Shown: in pieces, positions 24,032 through 32,060 of the stretch
How positions within the stretch are numbered: position 1 is the first letter of the stretch
Layout: each line of letters begins with the position of its first letter
Source: Cognatundibacterium jejuense
GTDB lineage: Bacteria; Pseudomonadota; Gammaproteobacteria; Burkholderiales; Burkholderiaceae_D
Assembly (NCBI RefSeq): GCF_014284255.1
Contig: NZ_JACOFV010000012.1
Coordinates: 1 to 64,000 of the forward strand
Direction of reading: 5' to 3'
DNA: 64,000 nt
Program-made: the position numbers and the translations under genes
The notes under the pieces: generated by a model
Database searches by the model: none
The model's input: the letters and a program-made list of their open reading frames with translations, nothing else
Told to the model about the DNA's origin: nothing

Positions 24032-24706
24032 TTATTGTTTAAAGATATTGTGTGAAGAACTTCGCTGTTCACGTTCAGACTTTGCACGAATAAAGCTGGC
24101 GCTCGATGATGTTTTTAAAATTTGAGCGACCTGTTCTTTTAGGACTGGCAATACCTGTTCACTAAACCACGGGTTTTGCTTGAGCCAGATATTATTTCGT
24201 GGACTTGGGTGGGGCAGTGGTAATAAGTGCGGCCAGTTTTTCTTCCAATCTAAGACCTGTTGAGTGACATTGGTTTTGCTGTCATCTTGCAGATGCCATG
24301 CCATCGCATATTGTCCTATCACTAACGTCAGTTCAATCTTCGGCAGCAGAGCCAAGACTTGCTCGCGCCATTGTGGCGCACATTCTTTACGCGGCGGTAA
24401 GTCGCCTGATTTGCCTGTCCCTGGAAAGCAAAATCCCATAGGCAAAATCGCAATTCGTTTTGCGTCGTAAAAAATTTCTTTGTCTATACCCATCCATTCG
24501 CGCAGGCGCTCACCGCTCGCATCATCAAACGGTATGCCCGTTCGCTGTACCTTGTTACCTGGTGCTTGTCCGGCAATCAAAATTTTTGCATCTTGATGTG
24601 CTTGCAGAACAGGGCGCGGAACACATGGTAAATGTTCTTTGCATAAGGTACAGGAACGCACTTCTTTTAACAGGCTATCGAGCGGCGTCAGCGGAATAGT
24701 GGCCAT
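24032..24706 (-). CDS. Uracil-DNA glycosylase superfamily protein
   Basis: A 224-residue protein with the core motifs of the superfamily: motif A GQAPGNKVQRTGIPFDDASG near residue 46 and motif B HPSPRNNIWLKQNPWF near residue 165. Three Cys near the start (CTLCKEHLPC) resemble the iron-sulfur ligands of family 4/5 enzymes, but a fourth is less obvious. Its role would be base-excision repair of uracil or a related base. Close relatives are annotated only as UDG-family proteins, and activity is not proved. The tail beyond residue 200 (AKSEREQRSSS) is basic and probably disordered. Confidence 0.75.
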   Translation of the reverse strand: MATIPLTPLDSLLKEVRSCTLCKEHLPCVPRPVLQAHQDAKILIAGQAPGNKVQRTGIPFDDASGERLREWMGIDKEIFYDAKRIAILPMGFCFPGTGKSGDLPPRKECAPQWREQVLALLPKIELTLVIGQYAMAWHLQDDSKTNVTQQVLDWKKNWPHLLPLPHPSPRNNIWLKQNPWFSEQVLPVLKEQVAQILKTSSSASFIRAKSEREQRSSSHNIFKQ

Positions 24707-24801
24707 GGTGTTGCCGTCCCTATGAAGAGTTTTTTCTATTGTGGATGCAAAGACGGATGAATAAGCATGTCAGCCTATTCATCCATGAACATACGATCAG
24801 A

Positions 24802-25263
24802 TCACAGTTCTGATGGTTTTTTATTGGCAATAGTTTTCCAATTTTTGTCTGCATCAGTGATACGGTCTGACATGTTTTGTAGCCACAATGAGCGAATTTT
24901 TGCATCCAGGTTCAAATACAGTTTGCCGTTCACAATATCAAACTGCTCTGGATCTGCAACAAATTTTTTGTTGACTGAAACACCAAACGAACAATAACCG
25001 CCGTATTGAGGTAAAAATTTCTCGGGATTAGCTTCAAACACTTTTTTGTTTTCGTCTGTTGCGAATAAGTAAGTGACGCCATTGAGTTCAGTCAGGTGAT
25101 GACCGTTGCCACGTTGCGGCTTTTCTTGACTGAAATAGGTAGTCAAATCGTATCCGCCAGCGCCGACGACATTATTGGTGATGCTGTCAGCAAAGCTGGG
25201 CGCTGAAAGCAAGAAAGCAAACAGACTGGTTACTGCAAGTATTGCGTGTTTAAACATGTTCAT
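24802..25263 (-). CDS. Exported YHS-domain protein
   Basis: A 153-residue protein with a cleavable signal (core LAVTSLFAFLLSAPSFA, cut after SFA near residue 25). The YHS domain occupies about residues 35-90: GAGGYDLTTYFSQEKPQRGNGHH, FATDENKKVFEANPEKFLPQYGGYC and FGVSVN are its usual phrases. YHS domains bind metals in some contexts, but the function of these periplasmic forms is uncertain. It is followed on the same strand by the uracil-glycosylase-like gene, and preceded by an AhpD-like gene also on this strand (44 bases away), so it may share a transcript with the latter. Confidence 0.8.
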   Translation of the reverse strand: MNMFKHAILAVTSLFAFLLSAPSFADSITNNVVGAGGYDLTTYFSQEKPQRGNGHHLTELNGVTYLFATDENKKVFEANPEKFLPQYGGYCSFGVSVNKKFVADPEQFDIVNGKLYLNLDAKIRSLWLQNMSDRITDADKNWKTIANKKPSEL

Positions 25264-25307
25264 GATGATGCTCCTAAAGATTTAAAAATGCCTTTATGCG
25301 GGAAGCC

Positions 25308-25853
25308 TTAAGCATCCAATTCCAGGCCAACAACCGGGAAATCGATCGTTGTTCGGGCGACATTGTTGGTGTAATTGGTGAACGTCGTAGCGACCACATT
25401 GGCGATAATTTCTAATAAATCTGCCTCGGTCAAACCACTCGCTTTCAATTGATCGAGTGTTTCGATAGCGACGTGACCACGTTGTTCTACTAAGGCCTTG
25501 GTGAAGCTGGCGATGGCTGCAGCGCGGTCTGTACCTGGTTGTGCCGTGCGGGCAGCGATCAATTGTTGTGGATTCAATCCGGCATTTTTACCCAGCAAAC
25601 TATGCGCACTGACACAATACTGGCAGCTATTTGCTTGTGAAGTTGCCAATGCAATGATTTCGCGTTCGCTCGCAGATAAGCTACCGGCACCAATGGTTTG
25701 GTTTAGTCCCAGCAGGCTATTTAAGGCAGTCGGTGATTTTGCCAAAGTGGCAAATAAGTTTGGAATCATCCCGATTTGTGCTTTGACTGCGTCGAGCGTA
25801 GCGGCAGTAGTTGGATCTGCTTGTTCAATCGATAAAGAGGTAATGTATGTCAT
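25308..25853 (-). CDS. AhpD-like / carboxymuconolactone decarboxylase-family protein
   Basis: A 181-residue all-helical protein. The active-site motif is CQYCVSAHSLLGKNAG near residue 78, with the CxxC pair and the downstream His of AhpD-type thiol peroxidases. The flanking sequence IGMIPNLFATLAKSP is characteristic of this subfamily (peroxidase-related, TIGR01926-like). It probably reduces peroxides using its Cys pair. Directly downstream is a YHS protein, and divergent upstream lies an AraC regulator, which is likely to control this unit. Confidence 0.8.
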   Translation of the reverse strand: MTYITSLSIEQADPTTAATLDAVKAQIGMIPNLFATLAKSPTALNSLLGLNQTIGAGSLSASEREIIALATSQANSCQYCVSAHSLLGKNAGLNPQQLIAARTAQPGTDRAAAIASFTKALVEQRGHVAIETLDQLKASGLTEADLLEIIANVVATTFTNYTNNVARTTIDFPVVGLELDA

Positions 25854-25965
25854 GGTGATTTCCTTTAGTCAGTTATCTCTCGGCTTGAGCGACAGGACAA
25901 AGAATAAGCTATACTAAAAGACGGTTGTTAAACAAAAGTATTAAAAAACATGCGAATCGTCCAAA

Positions 25966-26796
25966 ATGACTGAAGACCCTCTCACGCCATTACTTGCCCA
26001 CTTTAAGGCGCAGGCGCAGCTCTTTTATTCTGGCAATCTGTGCAATGACGTGACTTTTACTGATGAAATGGGTACTGGATTTCTGCATTTACTGAAGGCC
26101 GGTAGTACTCGATTGCAGGATGAAACTGGTTATGCCGTCACATTAAATGAACCGACGTTGGTGTTTTATTCGCGGCCTATGCAACATTGGTTTCATCCTG
26201 ATCCACATCGCGGCGCGGATTTAGTATGCGCCTCTATGCGTTTTGAACACAAAACCTTTAATCCGATATTGCTGGCATTGCCTGAACGTTTTGAATGTCC
26301 GCTCAGTTCTCTCAAAGGGGCAGGCAATCTGCTTGAATTACTATTTAATGAAGCGTTTGACTCCAAACCGGGTCGCCAGGAAGTACTTGATCGCTTGTTT
26401 GAAGTGCTATTGATCGATGTGTTACGTATCGTTTTGGCGAATCCAGATGGCACACCCGGATTGCTTCGTAGTTTGCTTCACCCTCAGATCAGTAGAGTGC
26501 TGGCAGCGATTCATGCAGAACCGACCAGAGATTGGTCTCTGGAGGTGCTGGCGCGCCACGCAGGTATGTCGCGTAGCAGCTTTGCCTCGGCGTTTAAGAA
26601 AGAAGTAGGAGATTCACCAGGCAACTATCTGACTCGCTGGCGCATCACACTGGCGCTGGCGCTGATACGCGAAGGTGTTCCGTTAAAACTCGTTGCTGAG
26701 CGAGTCGGGTATATTAGTCAGGCTGGATTTTTACGGGCGTTTAAACTGGTGATAGGAACTTCCCCGACCAGCTGGAAAAATAGTGGGGCAAAATAA
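25966..26796 (+). CDS. AraC-family transcriptional regulator
   Basis: A 276-residue regulator. The N-terminal cupin-type domain spans about residues 10-170 (TLVFYSRPMQHWFHPDPHRGADLVCASMRFEH) and the AraC double helix-turn-helix about residues 180-272 (WSLEVLARHAGMSRSSFASAFKKEVGDSPGNYLTRWR, then VPLKLVAERVGYISQAGFLRAFK). This cupin_6-type N-terminus is common in regulators adjacent to oxidoreductase or peroxidase genes. It is divergent from the AhpD-like gene, with 112 bases between the starts, suggesting it regulates that gene. Confidence 0.85.
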   Translation: MTEDPLTPLLAHFKAQAQLFYSGNLCNDVTFTDEMGTGFLHLLKAGSTRLQDETGYAVTLNEPTLVFYSRPMQHWFHPDPHRGADLVCASMRFEHKTFNPILLALPERFECPLSSLKGAGNLLELLFNEAFDSKPGRQEVLDRLFEVLLIDVLRIVLANPDGTPGLLRSLLHPQISRVLAAIHAEPTRDWSLEVLARHAGMSRSSFASAFKKEVGDSPGNYLTRWRITLALALIREGVPLKLVAERVGYISQAGFLRAFKLVIGTSPTSWKNSGAK

Positions 26797-27064
26797 AAAT
26801 TGATTTTGTCGATCTATGCATGCGAAGATATCTGGCGTGGTTTAATATATTAAAATCTGAAGAAGTCAGTTAATTTGGCTTCAATATTTTTGATTATCGC
26901 TGCCACGCCGGACTAGTTCTTCTTGTCTTGCTTTTGCTAATGATATTAGTGGTCTGGCTGGCCAAGTTTCCACGCATCGTTCCCATCATTATCCGTTTTG
27001 ATTATTGTGAGTGCGTCTTGAGTCTGTGATAGCTGATGCGCTTGTTTTTTTACGATGAGGTCTT

Positions 27065-28051
27065 ATGATTGCCAAAAAAATTTCCGTGATGATGTTTTCT
27101 TTCTTCGCACTAATGCCGATGGCGCGTTCTGCGGAAAAGCTGACAGTTGGTTTGATCGTGACCACGACCGTCGAAGATACCAAAAAACGTTGGCAACCTT
27201 TATTAAATGATCTATCCAAAAGCACAGGAATGGAAGTGCAGACGGTGATCTCTTCAAATTATAAAGAGATTGTTGATGGCTTTAAAAACAACACGGTCCA
27301 AATAGCTTGGTTGGGCAATAAGGTAGCGCTGGAGGCTGTGGAAGATGGCAAAGCGACCATCTTTGCGCAGATGGTCAAAAGTGATGGATCCCGCGGTTAT
27401 AAGTCATTATTAATCGCTAGCGCGAAGAGTCCTATTAGCAATTTTGACCAAATCGTAGCCAAGCCAGGTGTTTATACCTTTGCTGATGGTGACCCCAGCT
27501 CTACCTCAGGATACCTAGTGCCTGCTTATTTTTTGTTTTCAAAAAATAAGATTGAGCCAGCTAAGGTTTTTAAGAAAGTAATTATTGGTAATCATCAGAA
27601 AAATTTTACTTTTGTGACGAAGGGCGAGGTTGATGTCGCTACCTATAACTCTGAAGAATTAGATAGGATGACGAAAGAGGCACCTGGAGAAGCAAAAAAA
27701 ATTCGCGTTGTCTGGTCCTCTCCATTAATTCCTAATGATCCTCTGTTATATAAAAAAGATTTGCCCCCTGCGACTAAAGCCCGCATAGAGGATTTTTTTA
27801 TCAATTATGGCAAAGCTAAGAGTGCAACTAGCCAACGCGAAACTTTAAAAAATATTCTGGATTTATCCGGATTTCAACGTTCGAATGATGCCCAGTTGAA
27901 GCCAATTGCTGATTTAACTCTGTTCAGCATATTGCGCAGCAATTTGAATGACGCTAAGTTGACTGATAAACAGAAACAACAAAAATTTGATGAAGTTAGT
28001 GCCCGCTTTGGCAGGTTAAGTATTGTTCTTGAATCTGCACGTTTGAATTGA
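27065..28051 (+). CDS. PhnD-type periplasmic binding protein (orphan)
   Basis: A 328-residue exported protein with signal peptide ending near RSA (residue 23). The rest matches the phosphonate-binding PhnD pattern: LTVGLIVTTTVEDTKKRWQPLLNDLSKSTGMEV, IAWLGNKVALEAV, and FADGDPSSTSGYLVPAYF, the ligand-binding loop. No ABC ATPase or permease (phnC, phnE) is nearby, so it is either a stand-alone sensor or uses a transporter encoded elsewhere. A chemoreceptor gene lies a little over 1 kb downstream on the other strand; PhnD-like proteins do act as chemoreceptor partners or sensors in some systems, but that link is inference. Confidence 0.8.
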   Translation: MIAKKISVMMFSFFALMPMARSAEKLTVGLIVTTTVEDTKKRWQPLLNDLSKSTGMEVQTVISSNYKEIVDGFKNNTVQIAWLGNKVALEAVEDGKATIFAQMVKSDGSRGYKSLLIASAKSPISNFDQIVAKPGVYTFADGDPSSTSGYLVPAYFLFSKNKIEPAKVFKKVIIGNHQKNFTFVTKGEVDVATYNSEELDRMTKEAPGEAKKIRVVWSSPLIPNDPLLYKKDLPPATKARIEDFFINYGKAKSATSQRETLKNILDLSGFQRSNDAQLKPIADLTLFSILRSNLNDAKLTDKQKQQKFDEVSARFGRLSIVLESARLN

Positions 28052-28644
28052 GCGAACTGTGTATGCATCATCGGATATGCAAATTAGCCTGCGGGGCAGG
28101 CTGATAAAAGTTCCGGAGCGTCGTGGGGGAGTTTCTAACGTCATGGTGCTGCCCTCACCTGAAAGGCTGGTCACACACTGATGTGGCCGACTGAAATGCT
28201 TTCAAGCAGATTGATTTGGTTTTTCAATACTGCCGCAACACAAAAATGGTGCCACTCGACAGCGGCACCATTTTTACGACATTGAATATGTCGTCAAGGC
28301 TGTCGGCCGAACCTGCAATTGCAATCGCGTGACACTCAAGAGTTTTCTTCCCCCCCTCGGTTCTACAATAACCAGTTAAGGCTCCTAAAAACACATTTTT
28401 TTACAAATTCATTCACAAAAGAAACAAACGACTAGCAATTAAAATGTAATAAATAAGCAATTAAATATCTATTTATTAATTAAATTCATATTTTTTACTA
28501 AAAAAAACAAAAATAATTAAAATTTTTTTGGGTTTTTGTAACTTTTCATGTCAACGGAAGTCCACTCTCCTTCGTTTTTGTCTTCAATGGATCTTTGCCA
28601 GTACTTTTCGGGTAGCGAAGAATCCCTTCTCAAGGAGTCTGGAA
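28052..28644. other. 593-base gene-free region with several hairpins
   Basis: Behind phnD comes a small hairpin, AGCCTG-CGGGG-CAGGCT, near 28087-28104. Next is a GC-richer block (28100-28200) in which GGTCACA and TGTGGCC can pair. Then a strong terminator-like hairpin lies at 28242-28275. From 28380 to 28540 the sequence is extremely AT-rich. The layout (structured block plus terminator) could be a small RNA transcribed rightward, but I recognise no known RNA family. Confidence 0.4.
28242..28275. terminator. Bidirectional hairpin terminator
   Basis: AAAAATGGTGCC at 28242-28253 pairs exactly with GGCACCATTTTT at 28264-28275 around a 10-base loop. The run of T on one side and A on the other allows it to act in either direction. 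It lies about 190 bases beyond the stop of the phnD-like gene, far for a terminator of that gene, so it may serve another transcript. Confidence 0.75.
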
Positions 28645-28989
28645 ATGATTTACGAAATTTTGGTTCGCCCTTCTGACAATAAGAAGATGACATCCGATAA
28701 TTTGATTTGGATAGAAAGTGATTTGCCATCACGTTCATTCGAAAAATGGCTGCGCGATCGCGCTTTATTGGATGGCACCTTGAACGCACCTATCGTACGC
28801 TGGAGTATCGTTCAAACGACACGCCCTGCTCATTTCAAATTGGCGACGCAGGCTAAAGCATTGAAGAGCCGTATTTCTGAATTGATGAGCGCGCAACCTG
28901 AAGTGCGCGAAGTGCCAGATGCTTCTATTGCATTGAGCGCATTTCGCTTGAAAGCGCAAAAAACAGAACTGGCTGGCGCTTACTTGTAA
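28645..28989 (+). CDS. Hypothetical protein, 114 residues
   Basis: I chose the ATG at 28645 because AAGGAG lies 8 bases before it; the open frame extends further up without an RBS. The protein starts MIYEILVRPSDNKK and has no signal peptide or membrane segment. It contains a helical KLATQAKALKSRISELMSAQPEV segment and a mixed C-terminus. I do not recognise a family. The strong RBS, the closely following terminator and the normal base composition argue that it is a real, independently transcribed gene. Confidence 0.6.
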   Translation: MIYEILVRPSDNKKMTSDNLIWIESDLPSRSFEKWLRDRALLDGTLNAPIVRWSIVQTTRPAHFKLATQAKALKSRISELMSAQPEVREVPDASIALSAFRLKAQKTELAGAYL

Positions 28990-29008
28990 GTCTGACTTCC
29001 GGAAAGAA

Positions 29009-29046
29009 AAAAAGCACAATCTAGCTTAGTGTAGATTGTGCTTTTT
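29009..29046. terminator. Bidirectional terminator
   Basis: A perfect 15-bp stem (AAAAAGCACAATCTA with TAGATTGTGCTTTTT) with an 8-base loop. It stands between the convergent small hypothetical gene and the chemoreceptor gene and can serve both. Confidence 0.9.
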
Positions 29047-29098
29047 GTTCTTGTGCAAAGCAGAGAAGCTTAACGTATCACTAAACTCTTCTGTCGTA

Positions 29099-30832
29099 TC
29101 AGAACTCTTCCCAGTCGTTGTTATTGCTCACCGGTTTAGCCGTATGCTTGGTTCTTGAGCCGACTTTGGTGGTTGCACCCAGTTGAAGAACTTTGTTGGC
29201 GGACTTTCCTCGTAATGTTGCTGGAGCTGCTTTTGTCGCTGACATCACCGCAGTTTGAGCTTGAGTTTGCACGTAGCCTTGCTCTGCAATTTTAAATTGC
29301 GCGACCACGTGAGACAGCTTGCTTGATTGCTCGCGCATGCTTTCAGCGGCCGCGGCTGCTTGTTCTACCAAAGCGGCGTTTTGCTGCGTCATTTCATCCA
29401 TTTCATTGATTGCAATGTTCACTTGCCCGATGCCAGAACTTTGTTCCTGGCTGGCAGACGTAATTTCTGCCATGATGTCGGCAACGTGTTGAACTCTGGT
29501 AACAATCTCTTTCATCGTCTGCCCTGCATGATCGACCAGCGTGCTACCGTGTTCGACTTTGCCAACAGAATCATCAATCAGGTGCTTAATTTCTTTTGCT
29601 GCTGAGGCGCTGCGTTGCGCCAGATTCCGGACTTCAGACGCTACGACAGCAAATCCCCGGCCTTGCTCGCCTGCACGCGCAGCTTCTACAGCCGCGTTAA
29701 GTGCGAGAATATTGGTCTGAAAAGCAATCCCGTCAATGACAGAAATAATATCAACGATTTTGTAAGAACTTTCCTTAATGGATCCCATGGTTGTTACCAC
29801 CTGGTCAACCACATCGCCGCCTTTCAATGCAACGCCAGACGCCGTAACGACTAATTGATTTGCTTGTTTTGCATTGTCAGCGTTTTGTTTTACCGTCGAA
29901 GTCAGCTCTTCCATGGAAGAAGCGGTTTCTTCTAGTGAGCTAGCTTGAGATTCGGTGCGTGAAGATAAATCGGCATTGCCAGAAGCGATCTCGTTGGCAG
30001 CAACATGAATTGCTTCCGTTCCTTGTCTGACGTCGGCAATGACATGACTGAGGCCGACGCTGATACCATTGATTGCGGCCATTAATTCGCCGATTTCATC
30101 TTCACGATGGATGCTAACAGTGTCTGTCAGATCACCTTGCGCCATTTTTTTTGCAATATTGGTCGCTTCAGCAAGAGGTTTGGTAATCGAAGTTGTGATT
30201 AGCCAGCCACAAAGGCCAGAAAGACAAGCAGCGATAACGGACAAGACGATCAGTAAAATTCTGCTAGTCTCATAGGTTGATTGAATTTCTGCGGCGTGTT
30301 GATTGATCTGCTCGCGTTGCAATTGAAGAAGTTCTTCGATTTTTTTTACGTAAATTTTTGAGGCAGGTAAGAAATCTTGTTCCAGAGCTTGATTCGCTTC
30401 TTCGGCTTTATCTGCTTTTTTGAATGTGACGACCTTTTCACGCGCATCCAGATATGTTTTGCGTGATTCGGAAATTGATTTGAATAAAGCTATTTCTCGC
30501 TCTGAATTTAAATGAGATTCAATGCTTTTTTGTAAAACAGCAGAAGTGCGGGTAGACTCTTCCTGGTCTTCTTTGAAAAATGAAGCCAAAGATGGATCTG
30601 AACTTTTCGCAATGGCGCTGGTTCTACGCACGCCAGTATGGATGTTGCGATACCAGTCACTCACCAGACGTTCAGTGGTTAATGGATCGTTTAATAATTC
30701 CTGGGTCGCATGAGCCACATTGCTCAGGCGAGTTAATGCAATGATAGTTGTGATAAGTGACAAAAAAAGAACCAAGGCAAATCCTAAGCCCAGTCGTTTT
30801 CCTACAGATAATCGTTTAGTGAAAGAATCCAT
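29099..30832 (-). CDS. Methyl-accepting chemotaxis protein
   Basis: A 577-residue transmembrane receptor. Membrane helix 1 is at about 15-35. The periplasmic four-helix-bundle sensor (about 36-190) contains [21 protein letters not shown], a pattern of the common Oxalobacteraceae/Burkholderia MCP sensor type. Helix 2 is at about 193-215 ([20 protein letters not shown]), HAMP at about 216-268, and then the signalling hairpin with the conserved tip [33 protein letters not shown]. The protein ends in DWEEF, resembling the NWETF-type pentapeptide that tethers CheR and CheB, so it is probably a receptor with its own methylation tether. The ligand is unknown. A sigma-28-like promoter lies upstream. 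Confidence 0.9.
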   Translation of the reverse strand: MDSFTKRLSVGKRLGLGFALVLFLSLITTIIALTRLSNVAHATQELLNDPLTTERLVSDWYRNIHTGVRRTSAIAKSSDPSLASFFKEDQEESTRTSAVLQKSIESHLNSEREIALFKSISESRKTYLDAREKVVTFKKADKAEEANQALEQDFLPASKIYVKKIEELLQLQREQINQHAAEIQSTYETSRILLIVLSVIAACLSGLCGWLITTSITKPLAEATNIAKKMAQGDLTDTVSIHREDEIGELMAAINGISVGLSHVIADVRQGTEAIHVAANEIASGNADLSSRTESQASSLEETASSMEELTSTVKQNADNAKQANQLVVTASGVALKGGDVVDQVVTTMGSIKESSYKIVDIISVIDGIAFQTNILALNAAVEAARAGEQGRGFAVVASEVRNLAQRSASAAKEIKHLIDDSVGKVEHGSTLVDHAGQTMKEIVTRVQHVADIMAEITSASQEQSSGIGQVNIAINEMDEMTQQNAALVEQAAAAAESMREQSSKLSHVVAQFKIAEQGYVQTQAQTAVMSATKAAPATLRGKSANKVLQLGATTKVGSRTKHTAKPVSNNNDWEEF

Positions 30833-31167
30833 CTTTTTTCCGTAAAATTTCGGTGCTTTGGTTGATCCATCTTTGGGTGCATTGACTGATGATATTCGCG
30901 ATAATCAGGTGCTTAGATAATATAAATTATTGAAACCATACGCCGCGAATTCCGATTTCCATCGGGCAATAATTATAGAGGCTTTACTCCATCTTTTGAT
31001 GCGTGTTTTTACGTAAGTGATTGATTTTTTTCAAATAAACACAGGTAAACCTCAATAGTGGGTACTCGTTATGTTTTTTAATTAACTCTTTCGAAGCAAA
31101 TTTTTGAAGATGCTGAATTATTTTTGTTTGATGTTCTTTTACTTTAGTACTTTTTAGGTTAATTGGT
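30833..31167. other. Divergent intergenic region, chemoreceptor / REP transposase
   Basis: About 335 bases between divergent genes. Apart from the sigma-28-like site, I see only AT-rich sequence, including the likely promoter of the plus-strand transposase, and no coding frame. Confidence 0.5.
30960..30986 (-). promoter_or_regulatory. Possible sigma-28 (FliA) promoter for the chemoreceptor
   Basis: On the minus strand TAAA (30983-30986) is followed after 15 bases by GCCCGATG (30960-30967), close to the flagellar consensus TAAA-N15-GCCGATAA. It is about 128 bases before the receptor's start codon. Chemoreceptor genes are commonly under FliA control. The match is imperfect. Confidence 0.4.
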
Positions 31168-31863
31168 ATGGCAAGACTTCCTCGTTTGGTAATTCCTCAT
31201 TCTTTGCATCACGTAATTCAGCGTAGCCATGAGGGTATTGCTTTGTTCGCAGATGAAGAGGATTACCGCTATTTTCTGAACATTGCATTGCAGGCGACAA
31301 GACAATTCAAGTTGGCAGTCCACGCTTATGTGTTAATGCCCGACCATATGCATTTTGCGTTAACGCCCTCAGACGAGCAGGGCTTGAGCAGAATGATGCA
31401 ATATATAGGACGCTATTACGTTCCCTACTTCAATCGAAAATACCAACGTTCCGGTAGTTTGTGGCAAGGGAGATTTAAGGCTACCGTGATTCAGGCCGAG
31501 ACATATTTTTTACCGTGTAGTGTTTATATGGAAACCAACCCTGTGCGTTCGGGTCTGGTCTCAGATGCCGCTGACTATCCGTGGTCCAGTTATCAACATC
31601 ACATAGGCCAACGAACGGATATGTTGGTTTCAGATCACCCTATTTTTTGGGCGTTGGGCAACACGCCTTTCCAGCGCGAAGCAAACTACAAAGAGATGAT
31701 CGCGGCGTCCCTTTCAAAAAAAGAAATCAATTTACTGTCGGAATCGACGAATAAAGGGTGGCTGCTCGGTTCCGCTGCATTCAAAATTGAAATGGCAAAA
31801 TTGAGTGAGCGCAGAGTAGAGCCAGCCCGGCCTGGTCGCCCGCGTAAGTCTGTTAGTGCTTAA
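31168..31863 (+). CDS. REP-associated tyrosine transposase (RAYT, Y1 family)
   Basis: A 231-residue HUH/Y1 transposase-like protein. The start MARLPRLVIPHSLHHVIQR and the metal-binding motif in LMPDHMHFALTP (HUH-type HMH) are diagnostic. The segment RYYVPYFNRKYQRSGSLWQGRFKAT contains candidate catalytic Tyr residues, and YMETNPVRSGLVSDAADYPWSSY is also a hallmark. RAYTs act on REP palindromes and are generally domesticated single-copy genes rather than mobile elements. Two copies of TTACTCTGACCCTA follow the gene within 130 bases, matching a motif often found beside such genes in Burkholderiales. Confidence 0.85.
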   Translation: MARLPRLVIPHSLHHVIQRSHEGIALFADEEDYRYFLNIALQATRQFKLAVHAYVLMPDHMHFALTPSDEQGLSRMMQYIGRYYVPYFNRKYQRSGSLWQGRFKATVIQAETYFLPCSVYMETNPVRSGLVSDAADYPWSSYQHHIGQRTDMLVSDHPIFWALGNTPFQREANYKEMIAASLSKKEINLLSESTNKGWLLGSAAFKIEMAKLSERRVEPARPGRPRKSVSA

Positions 31864-31920
31864 TGCGGATTGAGGTAAATAATTTAGTGCGCTAGGTTAT
31901 CGCATTTTCTCTAATTTATT

Positions 31921-31984
31921 TTACTCTGACCCTAATAAAAATAATTGAAAATTCCAGATTAAATTAACTTACTCTGACCCTATT
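31921..31984. repeat. Direct repeat TTACTCTGACCCTA downstream of the RAYT gene
   Basis: The 14-mer occurs at 31921-31934 and 31969-31982, separated by 34 bases, in an otherwise AT-rich spacer before gltB. It is a likely REP-like substrate of the adjacent transposase. Confidence 0.6.
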
Positions 31985-32060
31985 TTATTTGTGTTGATGT
32001 TTCTTTTGCGCTGCACTATTCTCCATCTCAGACTTTCAATTTTGCACTCTGGAGATAGCT

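Noticed and set aside
26880..27010. Hydrophobic stretch (LVLLVLLLLMILVVWLAKFPRIVP) open upstream of the phnD-like gene
   Set aside because: No start codon with an RBS and only about 29-45 codons; could be a remnant of a membrane gene but is unsupported.
28080..28240. Possible known riboswitch behind the phnD-like gene
   Set aside because: The hairpins do not match any riboswitch consensus I know and the segment is downstream, not upstream, of a gene on its strand; kept only as an unexplained structured region.
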